From Bacteroidota bacterium (GTDB taxonomy: Bacteria; Bacteroidota; Bacteroidia; UKL13-3), in assembly GCA_027488905.1 (NCBI GenBank), contig JAIYAT010000020.1, positions 62,001 through 126,000 of the forward strand: 64,000 nt of DNA. The letters are read 5' to 3'. Shown one piece after another: positions 17,394-27,300 of this stretch (position 1 is its first letter; each line of letters opens with the position of its first letter). Under the pieces are notes generated by a model, which searched no databases, was not told where the DNA came from, and saw only the letters and a program-made list of their open reading frames with translations. The position numbers and the translations under genes are program-made.

Positions 17394-19310
17394 TTACCAA
17401 CGACAACGTATTTGAAAAGAAAAATCTGTTAATGCATTTTCCGAAATTTCGTCCCAGCCAGAACCAGGTTGGGTTCCATCTGCCTGCAGTAAATGCCCTA
17501 TTTTCAGGTAGATATCCCATAAATCAGAGATTTTATACCGAACCAACAAATAAGATTTTGAACCCACTCCATTAAATGAACCTAGCGCATATTGATAAGG
17601 CAAATCCTTTTCCATAGCGTAAATTCGGGTTTCATCCTTTAGGCTTTGAAAGGCTAAATACCTAGTTGTCAAACTCAAAGCATGATTGGGAACCTGCCAA
17701 GAAGCTTCTAGAAAAAAGCTTGAACCATCCCAATTTTGCCACCGATTATAATCGAATCGAGCTTTTATATTCAGTTGTTTAGTTGGAAGTGCAATAGCTT
17801 GAAGGCGAAGCTGCTGCTTGGTTTCCCAAAGATTATTTAATAGAAATCCATCCTCCTTCATGTCTTTTTTGTATTTTTTATAACTCAAACGAATTTCCCA
17901 ACTAAGGCTTTTGGAACTTTTTATCTGAGCATTTGCTAGCCACTCAGCACCTTTAGCACCTATTTCCTTTTGGTAGCGAGCAGCTGGCGCCGAAAAAACA
18001 TCTTGAAAAAAACCTATTTGAACTTTTCTATTTGGTTTTAAAAACAAGGCCTGATAAATACCTCGTTCATTATACGTTCCAGAAAACTCACTCCAAGCAG
18101 CGGCAAAAAAATTCTGCCCGTTGGCTGCATAATTTCTATATAAAACAAGGTAATCAACCTTGCTGTGAAGTGGCTTTAATACTTGCAAAAGCAAATTGTA
18201 TGAGCTTTTATATACACTAAACTCTGAATCAAATAAGGTGTTTTTGTAATTCTTCTTCAAATAAATTCCATACCGAATATTTGGTTCAAACCGAAAACTG
18301 AAATGTGGTTGTTGTGCACTCATTTGGTATATTAAACCTATGTTTCCATCTGAAAAGGTTCTTGATAAATGCACACATGATACATAATTTTTCATAGCAT
18401 TTTTACCCTCCATTTCTTTTGGAGTTCTATGTAAACCAGAGCCGTTGTCACCTAATCCAGAAAGCAGAAAATCCAGTTTAATCTTTTTAATTTCCAACCC
18501 AATGGCTGCACCTCTTAAAAAACCAAACTCGCTCACCGACCGGTAAGGTTGAATGCCAACAACTCTCCCACTTGTTTGAAAAACTTGTGCACTTTTTCCC
18601 ATGGGCGCCCTGCTTGCAAAGGTTAATCCAAGTCCAAATGCCGCTTGATAATCCCCTATTGCCAGCGTTTTAATCAGTCCTTTGCCACGATACAACAGGT
18701 GAACACTTAAAAAATCTGGTCTTTCATACGGTTCTCCTGCATCTTTTTCAGCTGCCAAACCAAAATACAATTGTTGTTTGTAAGAAAATCGATAACGCAT
18801 TAAAGTACGTGTTCTATCTCCCAAGTAATGTTTCTCGCCTAGTTGGTTTTCCTTAAATCCTTTTGGTTTTTGCAAACTAAATTCGGTTTGAACCAAACAT
18901 TCATGTTGGCCGTTTTTAAACCATTCGATAAAAGGCTCCTCTAAAATTTGCTTAGGCTGAATGCTAATTACTTTGGACAGAATTATTATCAATTCTGAAG
19001 AAATGCCTTCAATTGATTGTAATTCATAGATGGAAATCAACTTACCATACAGTTGCAAATGCCTTTTGATGGCTAACTTTTCTGGTTCACTTAAAAAAAA
19101 TAGTTTTTGAATTGTGTTAGAATCAAGTGAAATAGGATGTTGCTCCAAGTCCATTAAAAGCTGAGAGAATTCAGAAAGCTCAATATTTAAATCAACCTCA
19201 GATTGCCTTTCTAGAAAATTTTGCCACCAAAGTGTTTTTTCTATTTCGGTTTGACCCGAAATGAATTGAGCGCATAACATGAAAGCCAAAACAAATAGGT
19301 ACTTTTTCAT
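17394..19310 (-). CDS. Exported helix-hairpin-helix / outer-membrane beta-barrel protein
   Basis: 638 aa when started at MKKYLFVLAFMLCAQFISGQ, a clear signal peptide. Residues about 30-130 contain a helical region with an HhH-like element (LYGKLISIYELQSIEGISSELIIILSKV), reminiscent of ComEA-type repeats. The rest (from about 150) is rich in alternating aromatic beta-strands and ends SFQIRCRW, with the terminal aromatic residue of outer-membrane barrels. Similar proteins are widespread and uncharacterised in Bacteroidota. Two copies of the iterated 10-mer lie in it (RFEPN and VQTEF). Its start nearly abuts the stop of the next gene upstream. Confidence 0.75.
   Translation of the reverse strand: MKKYLFVLAFMLCAQFISGQTEIEKTLWWQNFLERQSEVDLNIELSEFSQLLMDLEQHPISLDSNTIQKLFFLSEPEKLAIKRHLQLYGKLISIYELQSIEGISSELIIILSKVISIQPKQILEEPFIEWFKNGQHECLVQTEFSLQKPKGFKENQLGEKHYLGDRTRTLMRYRFSYKQQLYFGLAAEKDAGEPYERPDFLSVHLLYRGKGLIKTLAIGDYQAAFGLGLTFASRAPMGKSAQVFQTSGRVVGIQPYRSVSEFGFLRGAAIGLEIKKIKLDFLLSGLGDNGSGLHRTPKEMEGKNAMKNYVSCVHLSRTFSDGNIGLIYQMSAQQPHFSFRFEPNIRYGIYLKKNYKNTLFDSEFSVYKSSYNLLLQVLKPLHSKVDYLVLYRNYAANGQNFFAAAWSEFSGTYNERGIYQALFLKPNRKVQIGFFQDVFSAPAARYQKEIGAKGAEWLANAQIKSSKSLSWEIRLSYKKYKKDMKEDGFLLNNLWETKQQLRLQAIALPTKQLNIKARFDYNRWQNWDGSSFFLEASWQVPNHALSLTTRYLAFQSLKDETRIYAMEKDLPYQYALGSFNGVGSKSYLLVRYKISDLWDIYLKIGHLLQADGTQPGSGWDEISENALTDFSFQIRCRW
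18283..18292 (-). repeat. Iterated 10-mer copy 6
   Basis: In the HhH/beta-barrel gene, read as RFEPN. Confidence 0.9.
18885..18894 (+). repeat. Iterated 10-mer copy 7
   Basis: In the HhH/beta-barrel gene, read as VQTEF; consensus flanks ATTC/AAAC. Confidence 0.9.
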
Positions 19311-19314
19311 CACC

Positions 19315-20100
19315 CTACTCAATTAGATAATGAAGTGTAAAACAAGCTTGCCAGCCAGCCAATTCTTGCAATTGAGAGCCAAGCCCAAGGTTAAGCTTTT
19401 TGATGGGCAACAAAATTCCAAAAGCACTTGTAACAGGTGAAACACCAAAACCAGAAAGCAAGTAATATTCATCCTTGATTCGATAACGCAATCCAGATTT
19501 GAATGATTGAGAATAAACTCCTCTCTTTTGTAAGGAGAAACTCCATTCTAAATTGTTGCTTGCAGCCCAAGTTGCGGCTATACTTATCTGTTGCAAGGCA
19601 TGTATTGGTTGCTGATAGGTAAGTCCAAAACTCCAATTTTTATAAGGCTTCCAGCATAATCCAAATCCAATTGAGGGTTCTACACGAGGAGAAAATTCTT
19701 CAGTTGGAAAAGTATTTAAACCCAATAGCACCCCAAGGGCAAAAGATTCAGTTAGCTTACTCGCTAGCGCTAATTGGGCTGAAAAAATGCGATAAAATGG
19801 CGTTCCAAATTGGGTCAGGTTGTATCCTTTTTTAAATTTTCTACCGTGTTTAAAGGAAATACTGTTTAAGGATAAGTTTGGTAAAGAAGGATAAGATTGC
19901 TGAAACAAAGAATATCCTGAAGAATTGCTAAAGCTTGCTGCTGCAGGGTTTTGAGCAAATCCATTTATTGCGTTAGGAATTGCAGCCGAACCACAAAGCA
20001 TGATAGATTCAAATTCGGCAATAGGCGTTGCAACCTGAGCAATGGCAGATTGAAACGGGATTATCCAATATAGGATAATCGTAAATTTTGCGGTTTTCAT
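19315..20100 (-). CDS. Outer-membrane beta-barrel protein (PorV/FadL-like flavour)
   Basis: 261 aa from MKTAKFTIILYWIIPFQSAIAQ, a signal peptide; the track's 11-residue extension is unnecessary. The mature N-terminus, CGSAAIPNAINGFAQNPAAASF, resembles the NPA motif of PorV/PorQ and FadL-type barrels, followed by repeated amphipathic strands (FALGVLLGLNTFP, WSFGLTYQQPI). It is the first gene of a pair with the HhH barrel protein, 4 bases apart. Exact function unknown. Confidence 0.65.
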   Translation of the reverse strand: MKTAKFTIILYWIIPFQSAIAQVATPIAEFESIMLCGSAAIPNAINGFAQNPAAASFSNSSGYSLFQQSYPSLPNLSLNSISFKHGRKFKKGYNLTQFGTPFYRIFSAQLALASKLTESFALGVLLGLNTFPTEEFSPRVEPSIGFGLCWKPYKNWSFGLTYQQPIHALQQISIAATWAASNNLEWSFSLQKRGVYSQSFKSGLRYRIKDEYYLLSGFGVSPVTSAFGILLPIKKLNLGLGSQLQELAGWQACFTLHYLIE

Positions 20101-20200
20101 TAAAATAGGTTTGACCGCAAGAAATGAAAACATTTAAACTACTGAAAATTAGGAAACTGTACTAATTCCATTTTTATTATACAAAATTGCCTGCAATCCC

Positions 20201-20208
20201 TATTTTTG
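20201..20208 (+). promoter_or_regulatory. TAnnTTTG -7 element for hppA
   Basis: TATTTTTG followed by CC, 35 bases before the preferred hppA ATG; it lies inside the track's longer ORF and so supports the shorter start. Confidence 0.45.
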
Positions 20209-20243
20209 CCCACTTATTAGAAATACCATTTATAAGAAAAAAT

Positions 20244-22595
20244 ATGAGTGAATTGATTTACCTAGTACCTGCCTTAGGGGTAGTTGGACTAATTGTTATG
20301 GCAGTAAAAAGTGCTTGGGTTTCTAAGCAAGATGCCGGAGATGCCAAGATGCAAGAGTTAGCTGGTTACATTGCAGATGGAGCCATGGCCTTCTTAAAAG
20401 CTGAATGGAAAGTGTTAGGAATTTTTGTGGCATTTGCCGCAGCCTTGTTAGCCTATTCTGGAACCATTCATGAAGTGAATGGAAAAGCTATCCATTCAAG
20501 TTGGATTATTTCTATTTCATTTATCATTGGAGCAGTATTCTCAGCAACTGCTGGATATATTGGAATGAAGGTTGCCACAAAAGCAAATGTTAGAACTACG
20601 CAAGCAGCTCGCACCAGTCTTAAACAAGCCTTAAAAGTTTCTTTTACAGGTGGAACAGTTATGGGATTAGGTGTTGCTGGTTTAGCAGTTTTAGGCTTAG
20701 GAGGCTTATTTATAGTTTTCCTTCAAGTGTTTGCCGACCTTGGCGAAAATACTGTATTAACCGCAATTGAAGTACTTACAGGCTTTTCTTTAGGTGCAGA
20801 ATCCATCGCCTTGTTTGCGCGTGTGGGCGGCGGTATTTATACTAAAGCTGCTGACGTTGGTGCCGACTTAGTTGGTAAAGTTGAAGCTGGCATCCCAGAA
20901 GATGATGTTCGTAACCCAGCAACAATTGCAGATAATGTGGGTGATAACGTGGGTGACGTTGCAGGTATGGGTGCCGATTTATTCGGTTCTTATGTTGCAA
21001 CCATTCTTGCAACCATGGTTTTGGGTCAAGAAATAAAAGTAACTGATAACTTTGGAGGCTTATCTCCTATCCTATTGCCAATGGTTATTTGTGGATTAGG
21101 TATTATTTTCTCAATCGTTGGAACTTGGTTTGTTACTATTAAAGATGATAAATCTAGCGTTCAAAATGCTTTGAACCTTGGTAATTGGTCTTCAATGCTT
21201 CTTACTGTTATAGCATCTTATTTCATTGTAGATATGATGCTTCCTGAAACCTTAAACCTACGTGGATACGAATTTTCTAAATTAAATGTATTCTTTGCCA
21301 TTATAGTTGGAACTGTAGTTGGTGCCATCATGAGTATTGTAACAGAATATTATACAGCAATGGGTAAAGCACCAGTTTTATCTATTATTCAACAATCCTC
21401 AACTGGCCATGCAACCAATATTATTGGTGGTCTATCAGTGGGGATGAAATCTACTGTTATTCCAATTCTTACCCTAGCGGGTGGAATTATGGCTTCATAC
21501 TATTTTGCAGGATTATACGGTGTAGCCATAGCTGCTGCAGGTATGATGGCAACTACTGCTATGCAATTAGCCATCGACGCATTCGGACCAATTGCAGATA
21601 ATGCTGGTGGAATTGCAGAAATGAGCCAATTGCCTCCTGAAGTTCGTGAGCGCACAGATAACTTAGATGCTGTTGGTAATACTACCGCGGCAACCGGAAA
21701 AGGATTTGCAATTGCATCAGCCGCTTTAACTTCATTGGCTTTATTCGCAGCATTTGTAGGTATTGCAGGAATTGATGCAATCGACATTTACAAAGCAAAC
21801 GTATTGGCGGGCTTATTTGTAGGAGGTATGATTCCATTTATCTTCTCAGCATTATGTATTCAAGCAGTTGGAAAAGCAGCCATGGATATGGTACAAGAAG
21901 TTCGTCGTCAGTTTCGTGAAATTCCAGGTATTATGGAATACAAAGCAAAACCTGAATACGAAAAATGTGTTGCGATTTCAACAGAAGCTTCTATTAGAGA
22001 AATGATGTTACCTGGAGCTATTGCTTTAATTAGCCCTGTAATTGTAGGTTTTGTTTTTGGCCCAGAAGTTTTGGGAGGTATGTTGGCAGGTGTTACAGTT
22101 TCTGGGGTATTGATGGGAATTTTCCAATCAAACGCAGGTGGAGCTTGGGACAATGCAAAAAAATCTTTTGAAAAAGGTGTTTTAATTAATGGTGAAATGT
22201 TCTACAAAAAATCTGAGCCACACAAAGCTTCAGTAACTGGAGATACCGTTGGAGATCCTTTCAAAGATACTTCAGGTCCTTCAATGAACATTTTGATTAA
22301 GTTAATGTCAATCGTATCCTTAGTAATTGCACCTTACATTGCTGTTAACGGCGGTAATACTGCAAAAGCTGAAGGCATGGTTAACGGTCAAAAAACAGAA
22401 TGCTGCGCACCAGGAATGGATATGGGTGCTTGTGATATGGATAAGTGCACTAGCATGACAAAAGAAGCCTGTGCAGCTTATTGCGATAGTATGGGATGTA
22501 CTTCTGAACAAAAAGAACATTGCTTAAAAATGCGTGAAGAAAAACTTGGACATGAAAATAAGCATGAGCATAATCATGAACATGAAGGTCACTAA
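20244..22595 (+). CDS. hppA: Membrane-bound ion-translocating pyrophosphatase with Cys/His-rich tail
   Basis: 783 aa from [12 protein letters not shown]; the track's first 19 residues probably overlie the promoter. It hydrolyses PPi and pumps H+ or Na+ across the inner membrane. The substrate motif [22 protein letters not shown] and [20 protein letters not shown] are intact. [10 protein letters not shown] has Ala where K+-independent enzymes have Lys, so K+-dependence is expected; Na+ versus H+ is not decided. After the last membrane helix comes an unusual tail of about 75 residues with 8 Cys and 7 His ([17 protein letters not shown], then [14 protein letters not shown]), which looks metal-binding. 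A terminator follows. Confidence 0.95.
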   Translation: MSELIYLVPALGVVGLIVMAVKSAWVSKQDAGDAKMQELAGYIADGAMAFLKAEWKVLGIFVAFAAALLAYSGTIHEVNGKAIHSSWIISISFIIGAVFSATAGYIGMKVATKANVRTTQAARTSLKQALKVSFTGGTVMGLGVAGLAVLGLGGLFIVFLQVFADLGENTVLTAIEVLTGFSLGAESIALFARVGGGIYTKAADVGADLVGKVEAGIPEDDVRNPATIADNVGDNVGDVAGMGADLFGSYVATILATMVLGQEIKVTDNFGGLSPILLPMVICGLGIIFSIVGTWFVTIKDDKSSVQNALNLGNWSSMLLTVIASYFIVDMMLPETLNLRGYEFSKLNVFFAIIVGTVVGAIMSIVTEYYTAMGKAPVLSIIQQSSTGHATNIIGGLSVGMKSTVIPILTLAGGIMASYYFAGLYGVAIAAAGMMATTAMQLAIDAFGPIADNAGGIAEMSQLPPEVRERTDNLDAVGNTTAATGKGFAIASAALTSLALFAAFVGIAGIDAIDIYKANVLAGLFVGGMIPFIFSALCIQAVGKAAMDMVQEVRRQFREIPGIMEYKAKPEYEKCVAISTEASIREMMLPGAIALISPVIVGFVFGPEVLGGMLAGVTVSGVLMGIFQSNAGGAWDNAKKSFEKGVLINGEMFYKKSEPHKASVTGDTVGDPFKDTSGPSMNILIKLMSIVSLVIAPYIAVNGGNTAKAEGMVNGQKTECCAPGMDMGACDMDKCTSMTKEACAAYCDSMGCTSEQKEHCLKMREEKLGHENKHEHNHEHEGH

Positions 22596-22610
22596 GGCTA
22601 ATATTTAAAT

Positions 22611-22646
22611 AAAAAGCCCTGAAAGCAAATGCTTTCAGGGCTTTTT
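22611..22646. terminator. Bidirectional terminator between hppA and lipA
   Basis: A perfect 16-bp stem AAAAAGCCCTGAAAGC / GCTTTCAGGGCTTTTT with an AAAT loop and T-runs on both strands, placed between convergent genes. Confidence 0.92.
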
Positions 22647-22663
22647 TTATTTCATTAAACTCT

Positions 22664-23530
22664 TTAAATATGCTTTTCTGCGTGGTAACTAGATCTAACT
22701 AGAGCACCTGACTCTACGTACTTAAATCCCATTTCCATTCCCGCAGTTTTATAATAAGCAAACTGCTCTGGTGTGATAAACTCTTCTACATTTAAATGCA
22801 TCTTAGTTGGTTGCAAATACTGACCAAGCGTAATTACATCGCAATCATGAGAAACTAAGTCGTGCATTACCTTTAAAACCTCCGCTTCGGTTTCGCCTAA
22901 ACCAAGCATAACACCACTCTTAGTTCTTCTGCCACGTGCTTTAGTAAGCTTAATTTGTTCTAAACTGCGTTCATACTTTGCCTGAGGACGAACCCTTCTA
23001 TACAAACGCTCCACTGTTTCCATGTTATGCGAAACAACTTCTGGCTTTTCATCAATTACTTGGTATAACAAATCCCAATGTGTCATAAAATCTGGGATTA
23101 AGGTTTCCATGGTAGTACCCGGACTTTCTTGCTTAATTAATCTTATGGTATCTGCCCAAACTTTTGCACCTTTATCAGGAAGCTCGTCTCTATTTACTGA
23201 GGTGATAACCGCATGTTTAACACTCATTAATTTGATTGCTTCTGCTACACGCCTAGGTTCATCCAAATCGTAACTGTTGGCGCGTCCTGTGGCCACAGCG
23301 CAAAAGGAACAACTTCTGGTGCAGGTATTTCCTAATATCATGAAAGTAGCTGTACCAGCACCCCAACATTCGCCCATATTTGGGCAATTTCCACTTTCGC
23401 AAATGGTATGTAGTTTATGTTCTTCTACAAGTTTTCTAACTTTTCTATAATTCTCGCCAGTAGGCAACTTCACTTTCAACCAAGAAGGTTTCTTTACTTT
23501 CTCTTCTCCAAGAACCGGTAATTCAATCAT
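22664..23530 (-). CDS. lipA: Lipoyl synthase
   Basis: 288 aa radical-SAM enzyme that inserts two sulfurs into protein-bound octanoyl groups, serving the lipoyl domains of 2-oxoacid dehydrogenases such as the E2 at 58 kb. The auxiliary-cluster motif [12 protein letters not shown] gives C44, C49 and C55; the radical-SAM motif CTRSCSFC gives C70, C74 and C77. The C-terminal serine cluster ligand is in [11 protein letters not shown]. Length is typical. It overlaps the upstream barrel-like gene by 4 bases (ATGA-type coupling). Confidence 0.96.
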   Translation of the reverse strand: MIELPVLGEEKVKKPSWLKVKLPTGENYRKVRKLVEEHKLHTICESGNCPNMGECWGAGTATFMILGNTCTRSCSFCAVATGRANSYDLDEPRRVAEAIKLMSVKHAVITSVNRDELPDKGAKVWADTIRLIKQESPGTTMETLIPDFMTHWDLLYQVIDEKPEVVSHNMETVERLYRRVRPQAKYERSLEQIKLTKARGRRTKSGVMLGLGETEAEVLKVMHDLVSHDCDVITLGQYLQPTKMHLNVEEFITPEQFAYYKTAGMEMGFKYVESGALVRSSYHAEKHI

Positions 23531-24303
23531 TTCTTACTTCCCCAGTTATATGCTAAATAAAATCCGTAAAATAAATTATTAGGGTTGGATTTGGCCATAA
23601 TTGGCACCCCTTTTAAAAATCCGTCTATCGTAATCCCTGCTTCTAGGCCACGAATTTCATCGGCATACTCTGCCCAATCTACTTGAAAACCAGCCTTTCC
23701 TCCAAAACCTAATTGCAAAGTGGTTTCTGAAAAACCACTCATAAAAGAAGATTTACCATAGATTCTATAAATGTCAGTATGCTTAGCAGGATCATATTTT
23801 TCAGAGACTAAATAGCCAGTATTTCTGATATTGTCGTCTGGATAATACACCTCTAGGTATTGAGGTTTTAAAAAAGCTACAGTAACTCCTAAGGAATAAA
23901 CAAAATTAAATCCAATGGCATTTTTGTAAGGTCTTTCAGTAATGGCTATGGTTTGACCCAAACTGTTACGCATAAAAAAGACTGTGTTTAGTTTGCCAAA
24001 AGTATACTGACTAGGATTATCAGAAAAGCCTTGTCTTCTTACCTCTTTAGGGTGTTTAATTCTAGCAAATTCAATTTCCCAATGATTTTGCTCTTTGCCG
24101 GTTTTATGCCAACCTAATCTATAAGATAAACCCAGTCCCATAAAGGAATTTCTGTTTACCGTAAAAACATCACTGCGCGAATACATTAGCTGTGGAGCAG
24201 TAATTGGATTATTTTGAGCCTTAATCCCGAGCATCGGGAAAAGACAACCTAACAAAAAAAATATGCGATAAGACTTTATCAAGTTGTTTAACTTTGTTTC
24301 CAA
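23527..24303 (-). CDS. Exported outer-membrane beta-strand-rich protein
   Basis: 258 aa with a signal peptide ([16 protein letters not shown]). The mature protein has repeated beta-strands with aromatic ends ([42 protein letters not shown]), suggesting a small outer-membrane barrel. It has no residues I can tie to a known family. It overlaps lipA by 4 bases and is divergent from osmC, whose longer ORF would overlap its start. Confidence 0.65.
   Translation of the reverse strand: METKLNNLIKSYRIFFLLGCLFPMLGIKAQNNPITAPQLMYSRSDVFTVNRNSFMGLGLSYRLGWHKTGKEQNHWEIEFARIKHPKEVRRQGFSDNPSQYTFGKLNTVFFMRNSLGQTIAITERPYKNAIGFNFVYSLGVTVAFLKPQYLEVYYPDDNIRNTGYLVSEKYDPAKHTDIYRIYGKSSFMSGFSETTLQLGFGGKAGFQVDWAEYADEIRGLEAGITIDGFLKGVPIMAKSNPNNLFYGFYLAYNWGSKK
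24289..24296 (+). promoter_or_regulatory. TAnnTTTG -7 element for OsmC gene
   Basis: TAACTTTG, 20 bases before the preferred OsmC ATG; consistent with the shorter OsmC start. It overlaps the 5' end of the divergent gene. Confidence 0.35.
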
Positions 24304-24316
24304 AAATAAGAAAAAT

Positions 24317-24730
24317 ATGTCAACATCAAGTGTTCTTTACAAAGGAGATTTACGTTGTGTCTCAACACACCTAAAATCAGAAACAGAAATACTAACCGAT
24401 GCTCCTATTGATAACCATGGAAAAGGAGAAACGTTTTCGCCAACTGATTTAGTGGCAACAGCCCTTGCAAACTGTATGATAACGATTATGGGAATTGAGG
24501 CCAATACATTGCAAGTTAACATAGATGGAACATTTGCAGAGGTCACAAAAGTAATGGGCATTGGCCCAAGAAGAATAAGTAAAGTCATTATAAAAATGAC
24601 AGTTCCAGATAATAATTTAACAGAGGAGCAGAAGCAAGCCCTTACAAAAGCTGGCCTAAACTGTCCTGTAGCTAAAAGCCTACACCCTGACTTAGTGCAG
24701 GATGTTCAGATCGAATACTTAAAAAATTGA
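24317..24730 (+). CDS. OsmC/Ohr-family peroxidase
   Basis: 137 aa from MSTSSVLYKGDLRC; the first 11 residues of the track ORF look like leader. OsmC/Ohr proteins reduce organic hydroperoxides with a Cys pair, here C53 in ALANCMITIMGIEA and C116 in LNCPVAKSLHP. SPTDLVATALANC is the family hallmark. The sequence is closer to the OsmC/YhfA-like branch than to Ohr, but I would not assign the substrate. The 3' end overlaps a small minus-strand lipoprotein ORF by 12 bases. Confidence 0.9.
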   Translation: MSTSSVLYKGDLRCVSTHLKSETEILTDAPIDNHGKGETFSPTDLVATALANCMITIMGIEANTLQVNIDGTFAEVTKVMGIGPRRISKVIIKMTVPDNNLTEEQKQALTKAGLNCPVAKSLHPDLVQDVQIEYLKN

Positions 24731-24832
24731 TTGAATAGAAGGAACCGGCAGAGAGAATTTAGGGCAAGTGCTTTTACATGAAACTAAGCTCAGTAAGCAA
24801 AAGGCAGCTAATAAAACCAATAACTTTTTCAT
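24719..24832 (-). CDS. Possible 37-aa lipoprotein
   Basis: A short frame absent from the track reads MKKLLVLLAAFCLLSLVSCKSTCPKF, a textbook lipoprotein signal with lipobox LVSC, followed by only about 18 residues (CKSTCPKFSLPVPSIQSIF). Tiny lipoproteins of this form are frequent in Bacteroidota. It overlaps the OsmC 3' end and lies divergent from the next gene. No function can be given, and a chance ORF is possible, though a complete lipoprotein signal by chance is unlikely. Confidence 0.5.
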   Translation of the reverse strand: MKKLLVLLAAFCLLSLVSCKSTCPKFSLPVPSIQSIF

Positions 24833-24850
24833 ATTATTAAAATTTAACTA

Positions 24851-26050
24851 TTGAATCCAACGAACAAAAATGAAAACCTGATACAAGGGTTTGATTTGGA
24901 ACTTTTTTTGACCCAAAACAAACATTTGGATGGAGAAACATTTTTATTACGTGACAAAAGTAGTACAAATTTTCTAAAAGGCCTACTTGCCAATCAATTA
25001 AACTTTTACCCTAAAGCAAAAAATAAGCTTCCAACTTTTTGTAAAAACTACTGTTGGTTGAGCCCAAAAGGCTTTGAACAATGCAGCAGTGAAGCTACCG
25101 CATTGCATAAATCTATACTTTTTTCAGGCAGAAACCTCCTTGATTTGAGCGGAGGTTTAGGCGTAGATGACTGGGCTTTTTCTAAAACATTTGCACAAAT
25201 TACCTCGCTCGACCCAGATAATGAACTTAATCTTCTGGTGAGAGAAAACTTTAAGAAGCTTGGAATTTCAAATGTTAATAGAATCGACCTTACAGCTGAG
25301 GCCTTTTTAGAACAAAATGCTAACCTCAATTTCGATTTAATTTATTTGGATGCTGATAGAAGAAATCCAGATGGGAAGGATTATTCCTTAGAAGGCGGTA
25401 ATCCCTCCTATCCAGAAATTGAGACTCGGCTTTTGGGTTTAGGCAAAAAAATCCTTTTGAAGCTCTCTCCAATGGCCGACCTTAGCTATTTATGTAAAAA
25501 TATTTCTCATTTAAAACAGCTTACTGTTATTGGTTATAAAAGTGAGGTAAAAGAAATTCTAGCAGAAATCGAACCCAACTATTCAGTAGAGGTAAAGGTG
25601 CTTACACACGTATTGGATCAAACCGAAACCTTTTTAAAATGGCCCAATGAAAATATAATTTCAAATCCTAAAGTCAAAGAAGAGTTATACTTCTTTGAAA
25701 CCCATAATGCCTTAGTAAAATCAAACTTATCAAAAGACTATTTATGCGCAAAAGGTATTGAAACTTGGGGTGTTTCAGGCATATTTGGTATGGCTCGGTT
25801 TGAACCAATAGATTTTATGGGTAGGATGTTTTTGGTAAAAAATACTATGCCCTATCATAAATCTGAAATGAAAAGCTATTTTAAAACTTTAGGAATTAAA
25901 CAAGCGAATTTTACCAAAAGACAATTTCCAACGCAAATTGAAACCTTAAGAAAAACCTTTGGAATATTAGAGGGCGGAAGCGACTATTTTTTCTTTACAG
26001 AAATGGAAAATGGCAGTTTAGAAGTATGCCATTGTATAAAAATTGTTTAA
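24851..26050 (+). CDS. Class I SAM-dependent methyltransferase, THUMP-like C-terminal domain
   Basis: 399 aa beginning at a TTG codon; no in-frame ATG lies nearby. Motif I is LLDLSGGLGVDDWAFS (about 97-112), then ITSLDPD for motif II and FDLIYLDADRRN for the DPPR-like site, a Rossmann methyltransferase pattern. The C-terminal part (GIFGMARFEPIDFMGRMFLVKNTMPYHKSEMKSYFKTLG) matches the THUMP-like domain found in these Bacteroidota proteins, which suggests an RNA substrate; that is inference. A copy of the iterated 10-mer is read as RFEP. It ends convergently, 4 bases into the MltD-like gene. Confidence 0.8.
   Translation: MNPTNKNENLIQGFDLELFLTQNKHLDGETFLLRDKSSTNFLKGLLANQLNFYPKAKNKLPTFCKNYCWLSPKGFEQCSSEATALHKSILFSGRNLLDLSGGLGVDDWAFSKTFAQITSLDPDNELNLLVRENFKKLGISNVNRIDLTAEAFLEQNANLNFDLIYLDADRRNPDGKDYSLEGGNPSYPEIETRLLGLGKKILLKLSPMADLSYLCKNISHLKQLTVIGYKSEVKEILAEIEPNYSVEVKVLTHVLDQTETFLKWPNENIISNPKVKEELYFFETHNALVKSNLSKDYLCAKGIETWGVSGIFGMARFEPIDFMGRMFLVKNTMPYHKSEMKSYFKTLGIKQANFTKRQFPTQIETLRKTFGILEGGSDYFFFTEMENGSLEVCHCIKIV
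25797..25806 (+). repeat. Iterated 10-mer copy 8
   Basis: In the THUMP-like methyltransferase gene, read as RFEP. Confidence 0.9.
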
Positions 26051-27300
26051 GCTCTGTTTGGGTAAATATATATTTTTTGCCCTTTGATAACTTTACTACC
26101 CTTAATCGACTTCTTGTTCCATTGTTTCAATTCGGCCACGCTCACATCATGTTTCTTGGCAATTTTTGCAAGGTTATCGCCTGATTGAACTTTATAAACA
26201 ACTTTTTCTGAACCAACTGCTGCTCGTTTTTCTTTGCTGTTTAAAGCCAACCACTGTCCATTAACCTGAGATTGAAAACTCGTATCTGCGCGCAAGGCAG
26301 CCACTCGCATGGCTTGTTGGTATGGCAAGGTTAGTATTATCCCATTTGGATTAAAAGGAATAACTCCTTTTTTCAAGGAAGGATTTAACTGTCTAATTTC
26401 TTCGGGTGTACTTTGAATAGCCAATGCCAATTTCTGAATTGAAATATGGTTGTCTACCATAACCGTATCTAAATGCAAATACATATTGTTTGGGGCAGGA
26501 TAAATATTATGCTCACTAGCATAATTCATCACATAGGTAGCTGCAATAAAAGCAGGAACATAGCCTCTGGTTTCTTTAGGCAGGTATGGCATGATATCCC
26601 AAATTCCCTTTTTCCCACCAGCCCTTTTGATGGCTTTATTTACATTACCTGGACCACAATTATATGAGGCAATAACCAACAACCAATCATTATAAATACG
26701 GTACGAATTTTTAAAATATTCTACAGCGGCTTCGGTTGACTTTATTATATCTTTTCTATCGTCAAAATAGTTATCGGTACGCAAGCCGTACATTCTGCCT
26801 GTTGCGGGCATAAACTGCCATAGCCCAGCGGCCCCCACTGGCGAAATAGCCTTTTGATTTAGGGCACTTTCAATCACAGCAAGATACTTGAATTCTAAAG
26901 GAATATTCTCCCTATCAAATACTTCTTCAAAAATTGGAAAGTAAAATTGGGAGGTAGTTAAAACCTTGCTAATTAAACCACGGCGCCTGTTTGCGTATAA
27001 GTCGATATAATTTTTTACCTGGTCGTTGTATTCAAGCGGAATTTCTGTTTCAAGTAAACTTAAACGTAAGGCAATTAAGGAATCAGAATAAACCGGAATA
27101 TCACCTTGCTCAAAACCATATATGTTTAATTCACCTGGGTCTACAAATGAGTAAAGTTTATTTCTTAAGTTAAGCGTTGCACTATCAATTCTAGCAATGG
27201 CCGCTTCGTTTTTCGAAGTAGCTATTCCACTAACCAGAGGTTGAGCAAAAACCGCCCCTCCAAGAAGTAAAAAAGTGATAAGTACTCGTATTTTAATCAT
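26047..27300 (-). CDS. Lytic murein transglycosylase with LysM (MltD-like)
   Basis: 417 aa with a signal peptide (ITFLLLGGAVFAQ). The SLT domain contains the catalytic Glu in YLAVIESALNQKAISPVGAAGLWQFMPATG, then VIASYNCGPGNVNKAI, which is the goose-lysozyme-type fold that cuts glycan strands forming 1,6-anhydro ends. A C-terminal LysM (YKVQSGDNLAKIAKKHDVSVAELKQWN) binds peptidoglycan. This SLT plus LysM arrangement fits MltD. No lipobox is visible, so it is probably periplasmic rather than lipid-anchored. Confidence 0.92.
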   Translation of the reverse strand: MIKIRVLITFLLLGGAVFAQPLVSGIATSKNEAAIARIDSATLNLRNKLYSFVDPGELNIYGFEQGDIPVYSDSLIALRLSLLETEIPLEYNDQVKNYIDLYANRRRGLISKVLTTSQFYFPIFEEVFDRENIPLEFKYLAVIESALNQKAISPVGAAGLWQFMPATGRMYGLRTDNYFDDRKDIIKSTEAAVEYFKNSYRIYNDWLLVIASYNCGPGNVNKAIKRAGGKKGIWDIMPYLPKETRGYVPAFIAATYVMNYASEHNIYPAPNNMYLHLDTVMVDNHISIQKLALAIQSTPEEIRQLNPSLKKGVIPFNPNGIILTLPYQQAMRVAALRADTSFQSQVNGQWLALNSKEKRAAVGSEKVVYKVQSGDNLAKIAKKHDVSVAELKQWNKKSIKGSKVIKGQKIYIYPNRA

